A DNA stretch of 64,000 nt, taken from Lachnospiraceae bacterium (lineage in GTDB: Bacteria; Bacillota; Clostridia; Lachnospirales; Lachnospiraceae). The notes below the pieces were generated by a model that saw nothing but the letters and a program-made list of their open reading frames with translations, ran no database searches and was not told where the DNA came from. The translations under genes were made by a program, and so were the position numbers. Positions 7,258 to 15,801 of this stretch are shown one piece after another. Location: contig JAETNQ010000004.1 of NCBI GenBank assembly GCA_021772075.1, positions 1-64,000 on the forward strand, written 5' to 3'. The first letter of the stretch is position 1; every line of letters starts with the position of its first letter.

Positions 7258-8115
7258 ATGGCTCAAAATAGTTTTGACTTCCAAAGGATTGCACAAGGTT
7301 ACAAAGACAGGCCTTTTTTGCACAAACAGGTGATAGAGAGGTTCCAAAGGGTAGTGACGGACCGGAAATTCGCCAGGGGACTGGATGCCGGGTGCGGGGC
7401 CGGATTGTCGTCGAGAGCCTTGAAGATGATCTGCAGCCATGTGACGGGAGCGGATATTTCGGCCGAAATGGTAAAAGCCGCCGTGGAAATATGCGGGGAT
7501 GGGGAAGGATACGACTTTATCGTAAGTAAGGCGGAAGAGATTCCCTCTGTGGAGGGCGGCTATGATATCGTATCGGCGGCCGGCGCGGTACAGTGGATAG
7601 CGATGGGGGCTTTTTTACAAAACCTCAGGGAAATTATGTGTAAAGACGGGTATGTGCTGGTCTATGATTTTGGCATTTCTGACAGGATGAAGGGGAAGGA
7701 AAGCTATACCGGATGGTGGCATGAAGCTTATTTGAAGGAATTCCCGAAGCCCTTCCGAAACGAGCATGTGTGGACGGCAGAGGAAGTAAAGCCATACGGT
7801 TTTTTCATGCTGGGGCAGGAGCGGTATGAACTGGAGCATGAATTCGATAGGGATTCTTTTATCAGGTTTATGATGCTTCAGTCCAATGTAAATGCGAAGA
7901 TCGAAGGGGAGGGCAGGGATGAGGAAGAGGTTCGGAAATGGTTTGAGAAGTCTCTTGCGCCGGTTTTTGGCAAAGAAAAGGAAAGGTTGATTTTTAACGG
8001 GTATAGCTGGTATATGAAATTGGAGGCTGCGGGTCTTTGGAAGGGTGCGGATATGGATCCGTTTTTGGACGATAAAAGGGACGGTGCGGTAAGCGATGGG
8101 ACGGATTTTGGATGA
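7258..8115 (+). CDS. Class I SAM-dependent methyltransferase
   Basis: The 285-residue protein has a Rossmann-fold SAM-binding motif I (GLDAGCGAGLSSRAL, residues 41-55), an acidic motif II (GADIS near 65) and a motif IV region around SAAGAVQWI. It belongs to the broad Methyltransf_11 / UbiE-like group of small-molecule methyltransferases. The substrate cannot be read from the sequence. A GGGAGG site precedes ATG. The last 20 bases overlap the start of an MGMT-family gene, suggesting coupled translation. Confidence 0.85.
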   Translation: MAQNSFDFQRIAQGYKDRPFLHKQVIERFQRVVTDRKFARGLDAGCGAGLSSRALKMICSHVTGADISAEMVKAAVEICGDGEGYDFIVSKAEEIPSVEGGYDIVSAAGAVQWIAMGAFLQNLREIMCKDGYVLVYDFGISDRMKGKESYTGWWHEAYLKEFPKPFRNEHVWTAEEVKPYGFFMLGQERYELEHEFDRDSFIRFMMLQSNVNAKIEGEGRDEEEVRKWFEKSLAPVFGKEKERLIFNGYSWYMKLEAAGLWKGADMDPFLDDKRDGAVSDGTDFG

Positions 8116-8404
8116 AAGTTTCATTTATGAAATACTTTCCGTGGTAGATGAAATCCCCAAAGGATGTGTTGCCACTTATGGGCAGATTGCCCGGCTGATT
8201 GGCAGGGATAAAAATGCAAGGCTTGTGGGAAAAGTGCTTGGCATGGCGGAATTTTATGGGAAATACCCCTGCCATAGGGTAGTAAACCACGCGGGGCGGC
8301 TGGTTCCGGGATGGCGGGAGCAGGAATGCCTGCTTCTTCAGGAGGGTATCTTTTTTAAGGATGCTTCCCATGTGGATCTGAAACGCTGCCAGTGGGATTG
8401 TTGA
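8096..8404 (+). CDS. MGMT family protein (alkyltransferase-like)
   Basis: This 102-residue protein is only the DNA-binding domain of O6-alkylguanine-DNA alkyltransferases. It has the helix-turn-helix stretch VATYGQIARLIG and the active-site motif PCHRVV with cysteine retained. Alkyltransferase-like (ATL) proteins have this size but usually replace the cysteine; here it is present, so it could accept an alkyl group or simply flag lesions. Downstream is a full-length homologue. It overlaps the preceding methyltransferase by 20 bases, so expression is probably coupled. Confidence 0.85.
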   Translation: MGRILDESFIYEILSVVDEIPKGCVATYGQIARLIGRDKNARLVGKVLGMAEFYGKYPCHRVVNHAGRLVPGWREQECLLLQEGIFFKDASHVDLKRCQWDC

Positions 8405-8432
8405 AAAAATTGACTTAAGGAGAAAAGAAGAT

Positions 8433-8951
8433 ATGCTGTATACCATGCGTTATGAATCACCTGTCGGCCCGCTCCTGCTTGTAGAAAGGGATGGTGCGCT
8501 GGCCGGAGTCTGGATGGAGGGGCAGAAGTATTATCTTGGCACGCTGCGCGATCTACAGGGGGAAATGCAGGAAAATGCGGATTCCAAGGTTTTAAACGGG
8601 ACAAAGGATTGGCTGGACAGGTATTTTAAAGGGGAAAAACCGGTCATTGGGGAATTGGTTCTTCATCCGGAAGGAAGCGAGTTCCAGAAAGAGGTATGGA
8701 AAATCCTTTGCAAAATTCCGTATGGGGAAACAAGAACCTATTGCGATATAGCGCGGGAAATCGCAGCCGGCCGCAGTCTGGAAAGCATGTCGGCACAGGC
8801 TGTAGGCGGCGCGGTAGGACATAATCCCATATCCATCATTATCCCCTGCCACCGCGTGGTCGGCACCGACGGCAGCTTGAGGGGATATGCGGGAGGGCTG
8901 GAAAAGAAGAGGAAGCTGCTGGCTTTGGAAGGGGTGGATATGGGGAAATAG
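8433..8951 (+). CDS. ogt: Methylated-DNA--protein-cysteine methyltransferase
   Basis: The 172-residue protein has the full Ogt/Ada-C layout: an N-terminal ribonuclease-H-like domain, then the DNA-binding domain with PYGETRTYCDIA, the suicide cysteine in IPCHRVVG and the GYAGGLEKKRKLL end. It transfers alkyl groups from O6-alkylguanine to its own cysteine. AAGGAGAA precedes ATG. It follows the short MGMT-family gene by 28 bases and shares its terminator, so the three genes form a small operon with a DNA alkylation theme. Confidence 0.92.
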   Translation: MLYTMRYESPVGPLLLVERDGALAGVWMEGQKYYLGTLRDLQGEMQENADSKVLNGTKDWLDRYFKGEKPVIGELVLHPEGSEFQKEVWKILCKIPYGETRTYCDIAREIAAGRSLESMSAQAVGGAVGHNPISIIIPCHRVVGTDGSLRGYAGGLEKKRKLLALEGVDMGK

Positions 8952-8953
8952 AA

Positions 8954-8992
8954 AAGACGGGTAAAATTTTCGCTTTCTACCCGCCTTTTTTT
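8954..8992 (+). terminator. Terminator after ogt
   Basis: ACGGGTA and TACCCGC form the stem, followed by eight T's. Confidence 0.85.
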
Positions 8993-9003
8993 TGCGATAA
9001 TTT

Positions 9004-9041
9004 GTTACAATAAGCTGGCTCGCGAAGCGGACAGCGTTTGT
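9004..9041. repeat. REP-like palindrome, copy B
   Basis: GTTACAATAAGCTGGCTCGC followed by GAAGCGGACAGCGTTTGTT matches copy A closely, with a three-base difference in the loop arm. It sits about 12 bases past the ogt terminator. Confidence 0.75.
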
Positions 9042-9096
9042 TCCTTTCCCGTCTGCCATATCCCAACCTGGCAAAATTGATTTCCATGGCAAAAAC

Positions 9097-9125
9097 TTGA
9101 CATAAATGAAAAACAAGCGCAAAAT
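9097..9125 (+). promoter_or_regulatory. Candidate promoter of the CobW pair
   Basis: TTGACA at 9097-9102 is perfect. The best hexamer 17 bases on is CAAAAT at 9120-9125, which is weak, so activation or a different -10 is possible. Confidence 0.4.
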
Positions 9126-9164
9126 ACATAGAAGTAGAGAGTTTGGAAAGGAGCGGATAGCGCA

Positions 9165-10346
9165 ATGGCAAAAATTGATATCGTATCCGGCTTTTTAGGA
9201 GCCGGAAAGACAACATTGATAAAAAAGCTGTTAAAGGAGGCTTTGGCGGATACAAAAGTAGTTTTGATAGAAAATGAATTTGGAGAAATCGGCATCGACG
9301 GAGGGTTTCTGAAAGAGGCCGGCATCGAGATCAAGGAAATGAATTCCGGCTGTATCTGTTGTTCGCTGGTAGGGGATTTCGGCGCGTCCCTGAAAGAAGT
9401 GCTGGATACCTATGCGCCGGAAAGGATATTGATCGAGCCTTCGGGGGTAGGAAAGCTTTCGGATGTGATGAAGGCGGTCCAGGATGTGGTATCGGAGACG
9501 GAAGTACGGCTTAACAGCGCGGTAGCGGTAGTAGATGCTGTAAAATGCAAGATGTATATGAAAAATTTCGGGGAATTTTTTATAAACCAGATCGAACATG
9601 CGGGAACGGTGATCCTGAGCAGGACAGGCAAAATAAGCCCGGAAAAGCTTGCGGGCTGCGTGGAAATGATCAGGGAGCATAATCCCAAGGCGACGATTGT
9701 TACTACGCCTTGGGAAGAACTGGACGGAAAAGATATTCTGGAGACGATCGAAGGAGCGAAAGACCTGGAAGCAGAATTGATGGAAGAAGTGCGCAGGAAG
9801 CATGAGCAGGAGGAACACCATCATGAACATGAAGGACATGGGCATGGGCCGGACTGCACTTGCGGCTGCCAAGGCCATCATGAACATGGACATGAGGAAC
9901 ATCATCATGCGGAGCATGTTCATCATGAGGGAGAATGCTGCCATGACCATCATGATCGCGCCGACCATGAAGAATGCTGCCATGATCATCACCATGAGCA
10001 TGCCGGACATGGCGGGCATCACGAAGAATGCGGCCACGGCCACCACCATCATCATGGGGGCCATCACGCGGACGAGGTATTTACGAGCTGGGGAATGGAG
10101 ACACCGGCGGCTTATACGGCGGAGGAGATCGGCAGATTATTGGCGGAGCTGGAGCATGAGGACGAATACGGTTTGGTACTCCGTGCGAAAGGGATGGTTC
10201 CTGCCGGCGACAGCACATGGGTTTATTTTGATTATGTGCCGGGCGAATGCGATATCAGGGAAGGAAAGCCGGATGTGACAGGCAGGATCTGCGTGATCGG
10301 TTCCAAGCTGGCGGAAGATAACCTGAAAAAGCTGTTTGCCCGTTAA
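9165..10346 (+). CDS. CobW/COG0523 GTPase, His-rich metal chaperone
   Basis: The 393-residue G3E GTPase has Walker A GFLGAGKT (residues 9-16), the metal-binding CxCC motif at C63/C65/C66, ENEFG switch region and a C-terminal CobW_C domain. Between about residues 213 and 305 lies a very His/Glu/Gly-rich stretch with CTCGC and several EECC/HDHH clusters, as in zinc-handling members. COG0523 proteins deliver Zn or other metals to client enzymes using GTP. The next gene is a second, unusual COG0523 protein, so the pair probably works in metal trafficking; which metal is not visible. Confidence 0.88.
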   Translation: MAKIDIVSGFLGAGKTTLIKKLLKEALADTKVVLIENEFGEIGIDGGFLKEAGIEIKEMNSGCICCSLVGDFGASLKEVLDTYAPERILIEPSGVGKLSDVMKAVQDVVSETEVRLNSAVAVVDAVKCKMYMKNFGEFFINQIEHAGTVILSRTGKISPEKLAGCVEMIREHNPKATIVTTPWEELDGKDILETIEGAKDLEAELMEEVRRKHEQEEHHHEHEGHGHGPDCTCGCQGHHEHGHEEHHHAEHVHHEGECCHDHHDRADHEECCHDHHHEHAGHGGHHEECGHGHHHHHGGHHADEVFTSWGMETPAAYTAEEIGRLLAELEHEDEYGLVLRAKGMVPAGDSTWVYFDYVPGECDIREGKPDVTGRICVIGSKLAEDNLKKLFAR

Positions 10347-10374
10347 TTCATAAAGAGATTGCGGAGGTTTGCGG

Positions 10375-11304
10375 ATGAAATCGGTTTATATCATTAACGG
10401 ATTTTTGGAAAGCGGTAAAACGGAATTCATTTCTTATACATTGGGACAGCCTTATTTCCAGATCAAAGGAAAGACTCTTCTGGTTCTTTGCGAGGAAGGG
10501 GAGATAGAATACGATGATTTTCTGCTGCGGAGCAGCAGGACGGAGCTTGAGCTGATAGAAGATGAGGAGGATTTTACCCCTTCCCGTCTGATCGAGCTGG
10601 AAAAGAAGCACAAGCCGGAACGGATTATTATAGAGTATAACGGCATGTGGAATTATAAAAATATGAAACTGCCCTGGCATTGGACGGTAGAGCAGCAGGT
10701 GACGACGATCGATGCATCCACATTTCCCATGTACTATAATAATATGAAGACATTCCTGGCGGAGATGGTGCGGAAATCGGAACTGATTATTTTTAACCGG
10801 TGCGACGGCATTGAGGATCTGAACAGTTATAAACGAAATATTAAGGCAATTAACCAGAAGGCGGATATTGTATTTGAAAATTCCGATGGAGAGGTCGATG
10901 AGATCATGGAGGACGACCTTCCCTATAGCCTGGACGATGAATTGCTGGAGCTGGACAATCAGGCTTATGGAATATGGTACTTGGATTCCCTGGATCATTT
11001 AGAGAGATATATCGGAAAAAAAGTACGGTTTACCGCAATGGTATTAAAGCCTAAGAGCTTTCCCAAAGGATATTTTGTTCCGGGAAGGATGGCGATGACC
11101 TGTTGCGCGGACGATATGGCTTTTCTCGGATTTGCATGTGCCTATAAGGGGGCGGAAGATCTGGAGGAGAAGCAGTGGGTAAGAGTGACGGCGCTTGTAA
11201 AAAAAGAGTATTTTGCGGATTACAGGGAGGAAGGCCCTATATTGGAAGCGCTCAGCGTAGAGCATACGGAAGCGCCGGAAGAGGAGATTATTAGTTTTCT
11301 ATAG
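10375..11304 (+). CDS. CobW-like GTPase with DUF1980/TIGR03943-like C-terminus
   Basis: The N-terminal two thirds is a COG0523-type GTPase with Walker A GFLESGKT at residues 9-16. The usual CxCC motif is missing and an acidic CEEGEIEYDD stretch occupies the region. From about residue 205 the protein switches to a beta domain (YIGKKVRFTAMV, GRMAMTCCADDMAFLGF) like the C-terminal part of TIGR03943/DUF1980 proteins, which are normally separate partners of CobW proteins and UPF0718 permeases. This is therefore a fusion of two partners. GGAGG seven bases before ATG at 10375 sets the start. It follows the His-rich GTPase by 28 bases. Confidence 0.75.
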   Translation: MKSVYIINGFLESGKTEFISYTLGQPYFQIKGKTLLVLCEEGEIEYDDFLLRSSRTELELIEDEEDFTPSRLIELEKKHKPERIIIEYNGMWNYKNMKLPWHWTVEQQVTTIDASTFPMYYNNMKTFLAEMVRKSELIIFNRCDGIEDLNSYKRNIKAINQKADIVFENSDGEVDEIMEDDLPYSLDDELLELDNQAYGIWYLDSLDHLERYIGKKVRFTAMVLKPKSFPKGYFVPGRMAMTCCADDMAFLGFACAYKGAEDLEEKQWVRVTALVKKEYFADYREEGPILEALSVEHTEAPEEEIISFL

Positions 11305-11319
11305 GGACAGGATAAGAAT

Positions 11320-12090
11320 ATGGCGGCAGAGAGCGAAAGAGAGCTGCTCCAGTTGAAAAAGCGGCTGGCGGAGCTTTCCAGGAAGTCTTATGAACACAAT
11401 ATTTATACGTATACGGGATTTTTAAGCATGGCGGAACAGGATGTTTTTTATGGGATGCCTATGGAGGAAAAGGGAAAGGATTATACATTGTTCGGCGGAC
11501 GGGAGGGCTGCGAGCGGCAGATGCTTCGGTTCGGCAGCCCGGAAAGCCTTGGCTATGAGGAGGATTTTCCTATTGTCTGTCTGTCGCTAAAGCCCTTGTC
11601 GGAAAAATTTGCTGAGGCGCCGGCCCACCGGGATGTCCTGGGGGCATTGATGAACCTTGGCATAGACAGGAGCAATCTGGGGGATATTTTTGTAGAAGGA
11701 AAGTCTGCCTGGCTGTTTTGTACGGAGAAGATAGCCCCTTACCTCATAGAGAATCTGCACAAGGTGAGGCATACCAATATAAAATGCAGCGAGGCGGATG
11801 CAGGAAAGGAGCTGCCTGTAAAGGAGCCGGAGAAAATGCATTTTACGGTGGCCTCGGAGCGGGCGGACGGGATCATAGCAAAGATTTATAGCTTGTCCAG
11901 GAACCAAAGCCTGGAACTTTTCCGGGGAAAAAAGATATATGTGAACGGCAGGCTGAATGAGAATAACAGTTATGCGGTGAAGAACGGGGATATTGTTTCC
12001 GTCCGGGGGTTTGGAAGGTTTGTGTATTATGGGGCGGACCATGAGACAAAAAAGGGAAAATGGAGCGTGTCGGCGGGCGTATACCGGTAA
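11320..12090 (+). CDS. YlmH family S4-domain RNA-binding protein
   Basis: The 256-residue protein has the YlmH layout: an N-terminal region with FLSMAEQDVF and GGREGCERQM, a central domain (DVLGALMNLGIDRSNLGDI) and a C-terminal S4 RNA-binding domain (SRNQSLELFRGKKIYVNG, then GDIVSVRGFGRF). YlmH relatives act on ribosome-associated tRNA and rescue stalled ribosomes. They usually sit in the division cluster (ylmEFGH); here the neighbours are CobW-type GTPases, which is atypical. It begins 15 bases after the second CobW gene, so it is probably co-transcribed. Confidence 0.88.
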   Translation: MAAESERELLQLKKRLAELSRKSYEHNIYTYTGFLSMAEQDVFYGMPMEEKGKDYTLFGGREGCERQMLRFGSPESLGYEEDFPIVCLSLKPLSEKFAEAPAHRDVLGALMNLGIDRSNLGDIFVEGKSAWLFCTEKIAPYLIENLHKVRHTNIKCSEADAGKELPVKEPEKMHFTVASERADGIIAKIYSLSRNQSLELFRGKKIYVNGRLNENNSYAVKNGDIVSVRGFGRFVYYGADHETKKGKWSVSAGVYR

Positions 12091-12114
12091 GGCGGCGGAC
12101 GAAGGAGGAAAGCT

Positions 12115-13050
12115 ATGTATTCGTATACCATGGCGCAATGGTTGTTTTTCTTTTATTTTTATTGCTTTTTTGGATGGTGCTTTGAATCGTCCTATGTTTC
12201 TTTGAAGAACAGGCATCCGGTAAACCGGGGATTCATGCGCGGGCCGTTTCTGCCTTTGTACGGAAGCGGGGCGGTCATGATGCTGATCGTGTCCATGCCG
12301 TTCCAACATAATCTGGCGCTGACTTATATTGCGGGATGCATCGGGGCGACGGCGCTGGAATATGTGACGGGAGTGACGATGGAGGCCTTGTTCAAGGTAA
12401 GGTATTGGGATTATTCGAATCAGAAATTGAATTTCCAGGGACATATCTGTTTGAGTTCTACGCTGGCATGGGGCGGGTTGACCATATTGATGACGAGAGT
12501 GGTGCATAAGCCGGTGGAACAGTTGGTGTTGTCGATACCGGAGAGCGTTCTTTCCGTTGCTGTTTTTGTATTGACCATATATATCGTGGCGGATTTTACC
12601 CTGTCCTTCAAGACGGCGATCGACCTGCGGGATATTCTTATTAAAATGGAGGCGGCCAGGGAAGAACTGGAACGGGTACAGAAGCGCCTGGATGTGATTA
12701 TTGCGGTTTCCAATGAGGAATGGGAAACGAAGGTGCGGGAATATAATGAAAGAAAACAGGAACGCAGCGCAAGGGCGGATGAGCTGGTTGCCGGGATCGA
12801 AGAGCGTCTGGGCGGCCTGAAAGAAAAAATACAGAGCGGGATTTCCTCGTATCCTGACAGTATCAAAGAGGAGATCCAGGAACTGCGCATGAAATACAGG
12901 ATCAATGCGGAAAACAGGATGCAGCTTGGATCATTGAAGGATTTTTATAAGCGCCAGATGATCAAGGGAAATCCGACGATGGTATCGAAACGGTTTAAGG
13001 ATGCCCTGCAGGAGTTAAAAGAAACGGTGGATGAGCGGTTTAAGGGATAA
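12115..13050 (+). CDS. CmpB-family membrane protein with coiled-coil tail
   Basis: The 311-residue protein starts with four to five membrane segments in residues 1-165, carrying the family marks FGWCFESSYVS and NRGFMRGPFLPLYG of PF06541 (annotated putative ABC transporter permease, ABC_trans_CmpB). The second half is cytoplasmic and highly charged, with heptad-like helices from about 170 to 310. AAGGAGGAAAGCT precedes ATG. The function of this common clostridial family is not established. A shorter relative without the tail is encoded at 19510-19917. Confidence 0.8.
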   Translation: MYSYTMAQWLFFFYFYCFFGWCFESSYVSLKNRHPVNRGFMRGPFLPLYGSGAVMMLIVSMPFQHNLALTYIAGCIGATALEYVTGVTMEALFKVRYWDYSNQKLNFQGHICLSSTLAWGGLTILMTRVVHKPVEQLVLSIPESVLSVAVFVLTIYIVADFTLSFKTAIDLRDILIKMEAAREELERVQKRLDVIIAVSNEEWETKVREYNERKQERSARADELVAGIEERLGGLKEKIQSGISSYPDSIKEEIQELRMKYRINAENRMQLGSLKDFYKRQMIKGNPTMVSKRFKDALQELKETVDERFKG

Positions 13051-13069
13051 AACAAACGCTGTCACGCTC
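13051..13069. repeat. REP-like palindrome, partial inverted copy D
   Basis: AACAAACGCTGTCACGCTC is the reverse complement of the right half of copy A. It begins directly after the CmpB gene stop. The remaining sequence to 13196 shows no gene. Confidence 0.5.
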
Positions 13070-13196
13070 AATGATATAGCCGCTCCATCCATAAACGTAG
13101 AAGAGAGATATGATGAAGGCGGGCAGGATATCGGAAAGTTTGAGTATTGTATCTTCTCGTATTTACTTGTTAATTTGATATTCTTCCTTCGGAGTA

Positions 13197-13958
13197 TTAA
13201 TCCTCATTACTCCGACCCGCCCTCGTCATCATTTTCCACATCTTTTTACCCATAAAAAGTGGATGACGATAGCAAAGTTTCATTTGCACAGTTTGACTGA
13301 ACCAATGACATATAACAAATTTCTTTGAATTTATATGTTTAGCAAGCCCTCTGCCGACCTTTGCGGCATCTGCCATAAATTCTTTAGGAACGGGCAGGCC
13401 TGCGGCCGAAGCGGTGTTTGTAAGCGGCGGGTGAAACACATGAAACGAAATCCCATAGCACTGATTTTCAATTTCAAGACATTTGGCAAGTGATTCGATT
13501 GCGCCTTTCGAGGAAGCATAAGGCGAAATATTACCAAAGCCCGTAACGCCGACTCCAGAGGAAGTAAAAATGACCCGTCCATGCCTGGCTCGGCGCATAT
13601 CAGGCAAAACCGCCTTTGCAAGCCGTAATGCACCAAAATAATTGACATCAAACACATCTCTATATACATCCAAATCGGTGTCTGCTTCCGATGTGAAAGT
13701 ACATTTACAGGCATTGTGAATTGCAATATCAATGTTGCCGAATGTCGCAATTACTTCTTTTATGGCACTATTCAAATCATTCTCGTTTCGCACATCAACT
13801 TTGGAAAACAACAATGCGTTTTCATACATTGGTTTTATCATTTCAAGATTATCTGTTTCTATGTCCAAAACTGCGACCTTGCTTCCGGAACGTAGTAAGT
13901 TTTCAACAATAAAATACCCTATTCCTTGATTGGCACCCGTTATAACAATATTAGCCAT
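13197..13958 (-). CDS. Short-chain dehydrogenase/reductase
   Basis: The 253-residue SDR has the classical TGANQGIGY nucleotide loop near the N-terminus, HNA in place of NNAG, catalytic S in FTSSGVG and the YASSK active-site pair. It is expected to reduce or oxidise a hydroxyl/keto group with NAD(P)H; the substrate is unknown. The track-style earlier GTG start is less likely than ATG at 13956-13958, which overlaps the end of the TetR gene by eight bases. It is translated with tetR and is probably the gene the regulator controls. Base composition is more AT-rich than in neighbours, as for tetR. Confidence 0.88.
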   Translation of the reverse strand: MANIVITGANQGIGYFIVENLLRSGSKVAVLDIETDNLEMIKPMYENALLFSKVDVRNENDLNSAIKEVIATFGNIDIAIHNACKCTFTSEADTDLDVYRDVFDVNYFGALRLAKAVLPDMRRARHGRVIFTSSGVGVTGFGNISPYASSKGAIESLAKCLEIENQCYGISFHVFHPPLTNTASAAGLPVPKEFMADAAKVGRGLAKHINSKKFVICHWFSQTVQMKLCYRHPLFMGKKMWKMMTRAGRSNED

Positions 13959-14571
13959 TGTATGCACCCCCTATTTCAGCAAAGAACGATTGGATATATT
14001 GGTAAGCGTCTGTACGAAAACCGTTTTTGGTTTCATCATTTAACTTTCCACTGAATAGCCATTTTTGAGCGAAGAAGAAAATAGGTGCATAATACTTTAT
14101 TGCAAGATATTTACCATCGGCTTTGCAAAGAATTCCCATTCTTATCAGCATTTCAAAAACTTCACTTTGAATATTCAACGGCTTTGTGAAAATCCAATAG
14201 TCATATACTTTCTTCGCCTCTGCATTATGGAACTGCTCGATCAACAACAAGCGTATTACTTTATTGCAGAATTCATCCATAAGATAGTTTTCAAAAAAAT
14301 TATCACAGACAGACATATAGAAATTATCGCCAAGATGATTATTTTGCTCGTTTAATACCGATTCTAATTTTTTCATCATGCTTTCCGCATATTTCTGAAA
14401 TCGAGAAATCAGCTCGTCAAAAATCGCCTGTTTATTTTTGAAATGATAATACACCGAGCTTTCCTTTATTTGCACTTGTTTGCATATATCTCTAATAGAT
14501 ACCGCCGAATATCCTTTTTCAGAAAATAAATCCAGTGATACACTTAGTATTCGCTCATTTGTTGCATTCAC
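13951..14571 (-). CDS. TetR family repressor
   Basis: The 206-residue protein has a TetR-type helix-turn-helix (GYSAVSIRDICKQVQIKESSVYYHFKNK, split over residues 20-47) and an all-helical ligand/dimer domain rich in aromatic residues. Two CTAAC-n4-GTTAG palindromes overlap its own promoter, so it most likely represses the tetR-SDR pair until a small molecule binds. GGAGG is placed a little far from ATG. The two-gene cassette looks self-contained and transferable. Confidence 0.9.
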   Translation of the reverse strand: MNATNERILSVSLDLFSEKGYSAVSIRDICKQVQIKESSVYYHFKNKQAIFDELISRFQKYAESMMKKLESVLNEQNNHLGDNFYMSVCDNFFENYLMDEFCNKVIRLLLIEQFHNAEAKKVYDYWIFTKPLNIQSEVFEMLIRMGILCKADGKYLAIKYYAPIFFFAQKWLFSGKLNDETKNGFRTDAYQYIQSFFAEIGGAYNG

Positions 14572-14587
14572 CTAGAGTACCTCCATA

Positions 14588-14635
14588 TCTAACAGTCGTT
14601 AGATGTATTATACCTAACGATTGTTAGATAATCAA
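14588..14635 (-). promoter_or_regulatory. tetR promoter with two operators
   Basis: On the minus strand TTGATT (14630-14635) and TATAAT (14607-14612) are 17 bases apart. One palindrome, CTAACGATTGTTAG (14614-14627), fills the spacer. A second, TCTAACAGTCGTTAGA (14588-14603), lies just after the -10 box. This arrangement fits steric repression by TetR. Confidence 0.85.
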
Positions 14636-14958
14636 GCCGCTTCATAGAAAAGTTAAATTTTTTAAAATATTCGGCAAAACCGCTATGGCGGTGCAGTAGG
14701 CAGTGAAAGAAAAATTAAGAGGGTTTGGGACACTTTCCAACAAGCAATTTTGACCGGCAATCCACATAGCGTGGACGGGCAAAATTACGGAAAAGGAATG
14801 GAAAGGAAACGGAAGATTGAAAACAGCAGTTTTGTGCCGAAAAAGGACAATCCGCTACATGAAACTAGAACGGCTCATAAAAGAGGAAGCCGGCAAAATG
14901 CGCCGTTATGCCGCCCTGCGGTATTAAAATTACTTCTTTATGGATGCGCGGCTTTTGA
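14636..14958. other. Gene-poor stretch
   Basis: A plus-strand frame (WDTFQQAILTGNPHSVDGQN onward) stays open from about 14720 to 14983. It lacks a ribosome site and a recognisable family, and it runs into the convergent PHP gene. It may be the tail of a lost gene. I see no RNA gene or clear repeat. Confidence 0.3.
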
Positions 14959-15765
14959 TCAGGCCCCTTTCTGGTGCATATAGGAACGCTCGGTCAGATG
15001 CAGCTGCACTTTGCGTTTATGCCCTTTATACAACGCCAGGAATTTGTTATAAACCCAGAAAGAATAGACGAGAACGTCGTTGATCCGCCCGATCTTTTGC
15101 TTTGTGGTAAACATGTACCGTTCTCCGCCGGAAGAGATGGCGGTGTCGGAACGGAGGGCGTGGATCAGGTCGGTTTCGTTTTTGATTTCGGCGTCTATCA
15201 GAGTGTAGCCCATGCCGGCGCAAAGTCCTTTATGGGAATCGCTGCCGCCGATCTCCGGTTTATGGAAACGTTTTGCCAGCTCGGAGGCCGCGCGGTTGGA
15301 CTCCGGCTCCTCACAGGCGTTATAGGTCTCGATAAAATCGAAGCGGGAGATCAGATCCCGTGATTTTTTTCCTCTTCTGGTATTCATAAGGCTTAGATAT
15401 TTTTCCCCGCAGGGATGCGCCGGGCCGAGGACTCCCCCGAAATGGTGGACGATGTCGATCAACAAGCCCACCGGAAGCCCGCGAAGTTCTAAAATAGGCA
15501 GCTTTACCCCTGTAGGCATAATAACGATAATATGCCCCGCGTCGATGGTGTCGTATTCAATACCTTTCAGGACGATAAAGTCATGGAAGTCTTTGTCTGT
15601 ATCCTGAATGTTTTTCTTATAATGCCGATATGCTTTATAAGAATTATGATCGGTAATGAGCATGCCCTGGTATCCTTTTTCGCGCAGGGCGAGAATGGTT
15701 TCATAAAGTGTGATTTTGCCGTCCAAGGAACCTTCCTTCGTATGGCAGTGCATATCCAGTTTCAA
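14959..15765 (-). CDS. PHP-domain metallophosphoesterase
   Basis: The 268-residue protein carries the PHP metal site: DMHCHT at the N-terminus, TDHNSY, an E in GIEYD, GPAHPCG, and GSDSHKG with the final D and H. PHP proteins are metal-dependent phosphoesterases, often acting on nucleotides or histidinol phosphate. AGAAGG lies five bases before TTG at 15763-15765, giving the normal start just before KLDMHCHT. The preceding codons in the same frame start at another TTG and are less likely. It follows pyrI by 36 bases on the same strand and may be read with pyrBI. Confidence 0.85.
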   Translation of the reverse strand: MKLDMHCHTKEGSLDGKITLYETILALREKGYQGMLITDHNSYKAYRHYKKNIQDTDKDFHDFIVLKGIEYDTIDAGHIIVIMPTGVKLPILELRGLPVGLLIDIVHHFGGVLGPAHPCGEKYLSLMNTRRGKKSRDLISRFDFIETYNACEEPESNRAASELAKRFHKPEIGGSDSHKGLCAGMGYTLIDAEIKNETDLIHALRSDTAISSGGERYMFTTKQKIGRINDVLVYSFWVYNKFLALYKGHKRKVQLHLTERSYMHQKGA

Positions 15766-15801
15766 ATGATACCTTCTTTCTTTTGGAGTCAAAGTTGTCT
15801 G

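Noticed and set aside
9231-10067. Met-rich 278-residue open frame on the minus strand
   Set aside because: It is the mirror of the His-rich CobW gene (CAT/ATG symmetry), with no ribosome site.
13031-13255. 74-codon open frame after the CmpB gene
   Set aside because: It starts inside the CmpB gene and covers a REP-like fragment; no coding signal is visible.
14750-14983. 77-codon open frame before the PHP gene
   Set aside because: It starts at TTG without a ribosome site, shows no family, and runs into the convergent gene.
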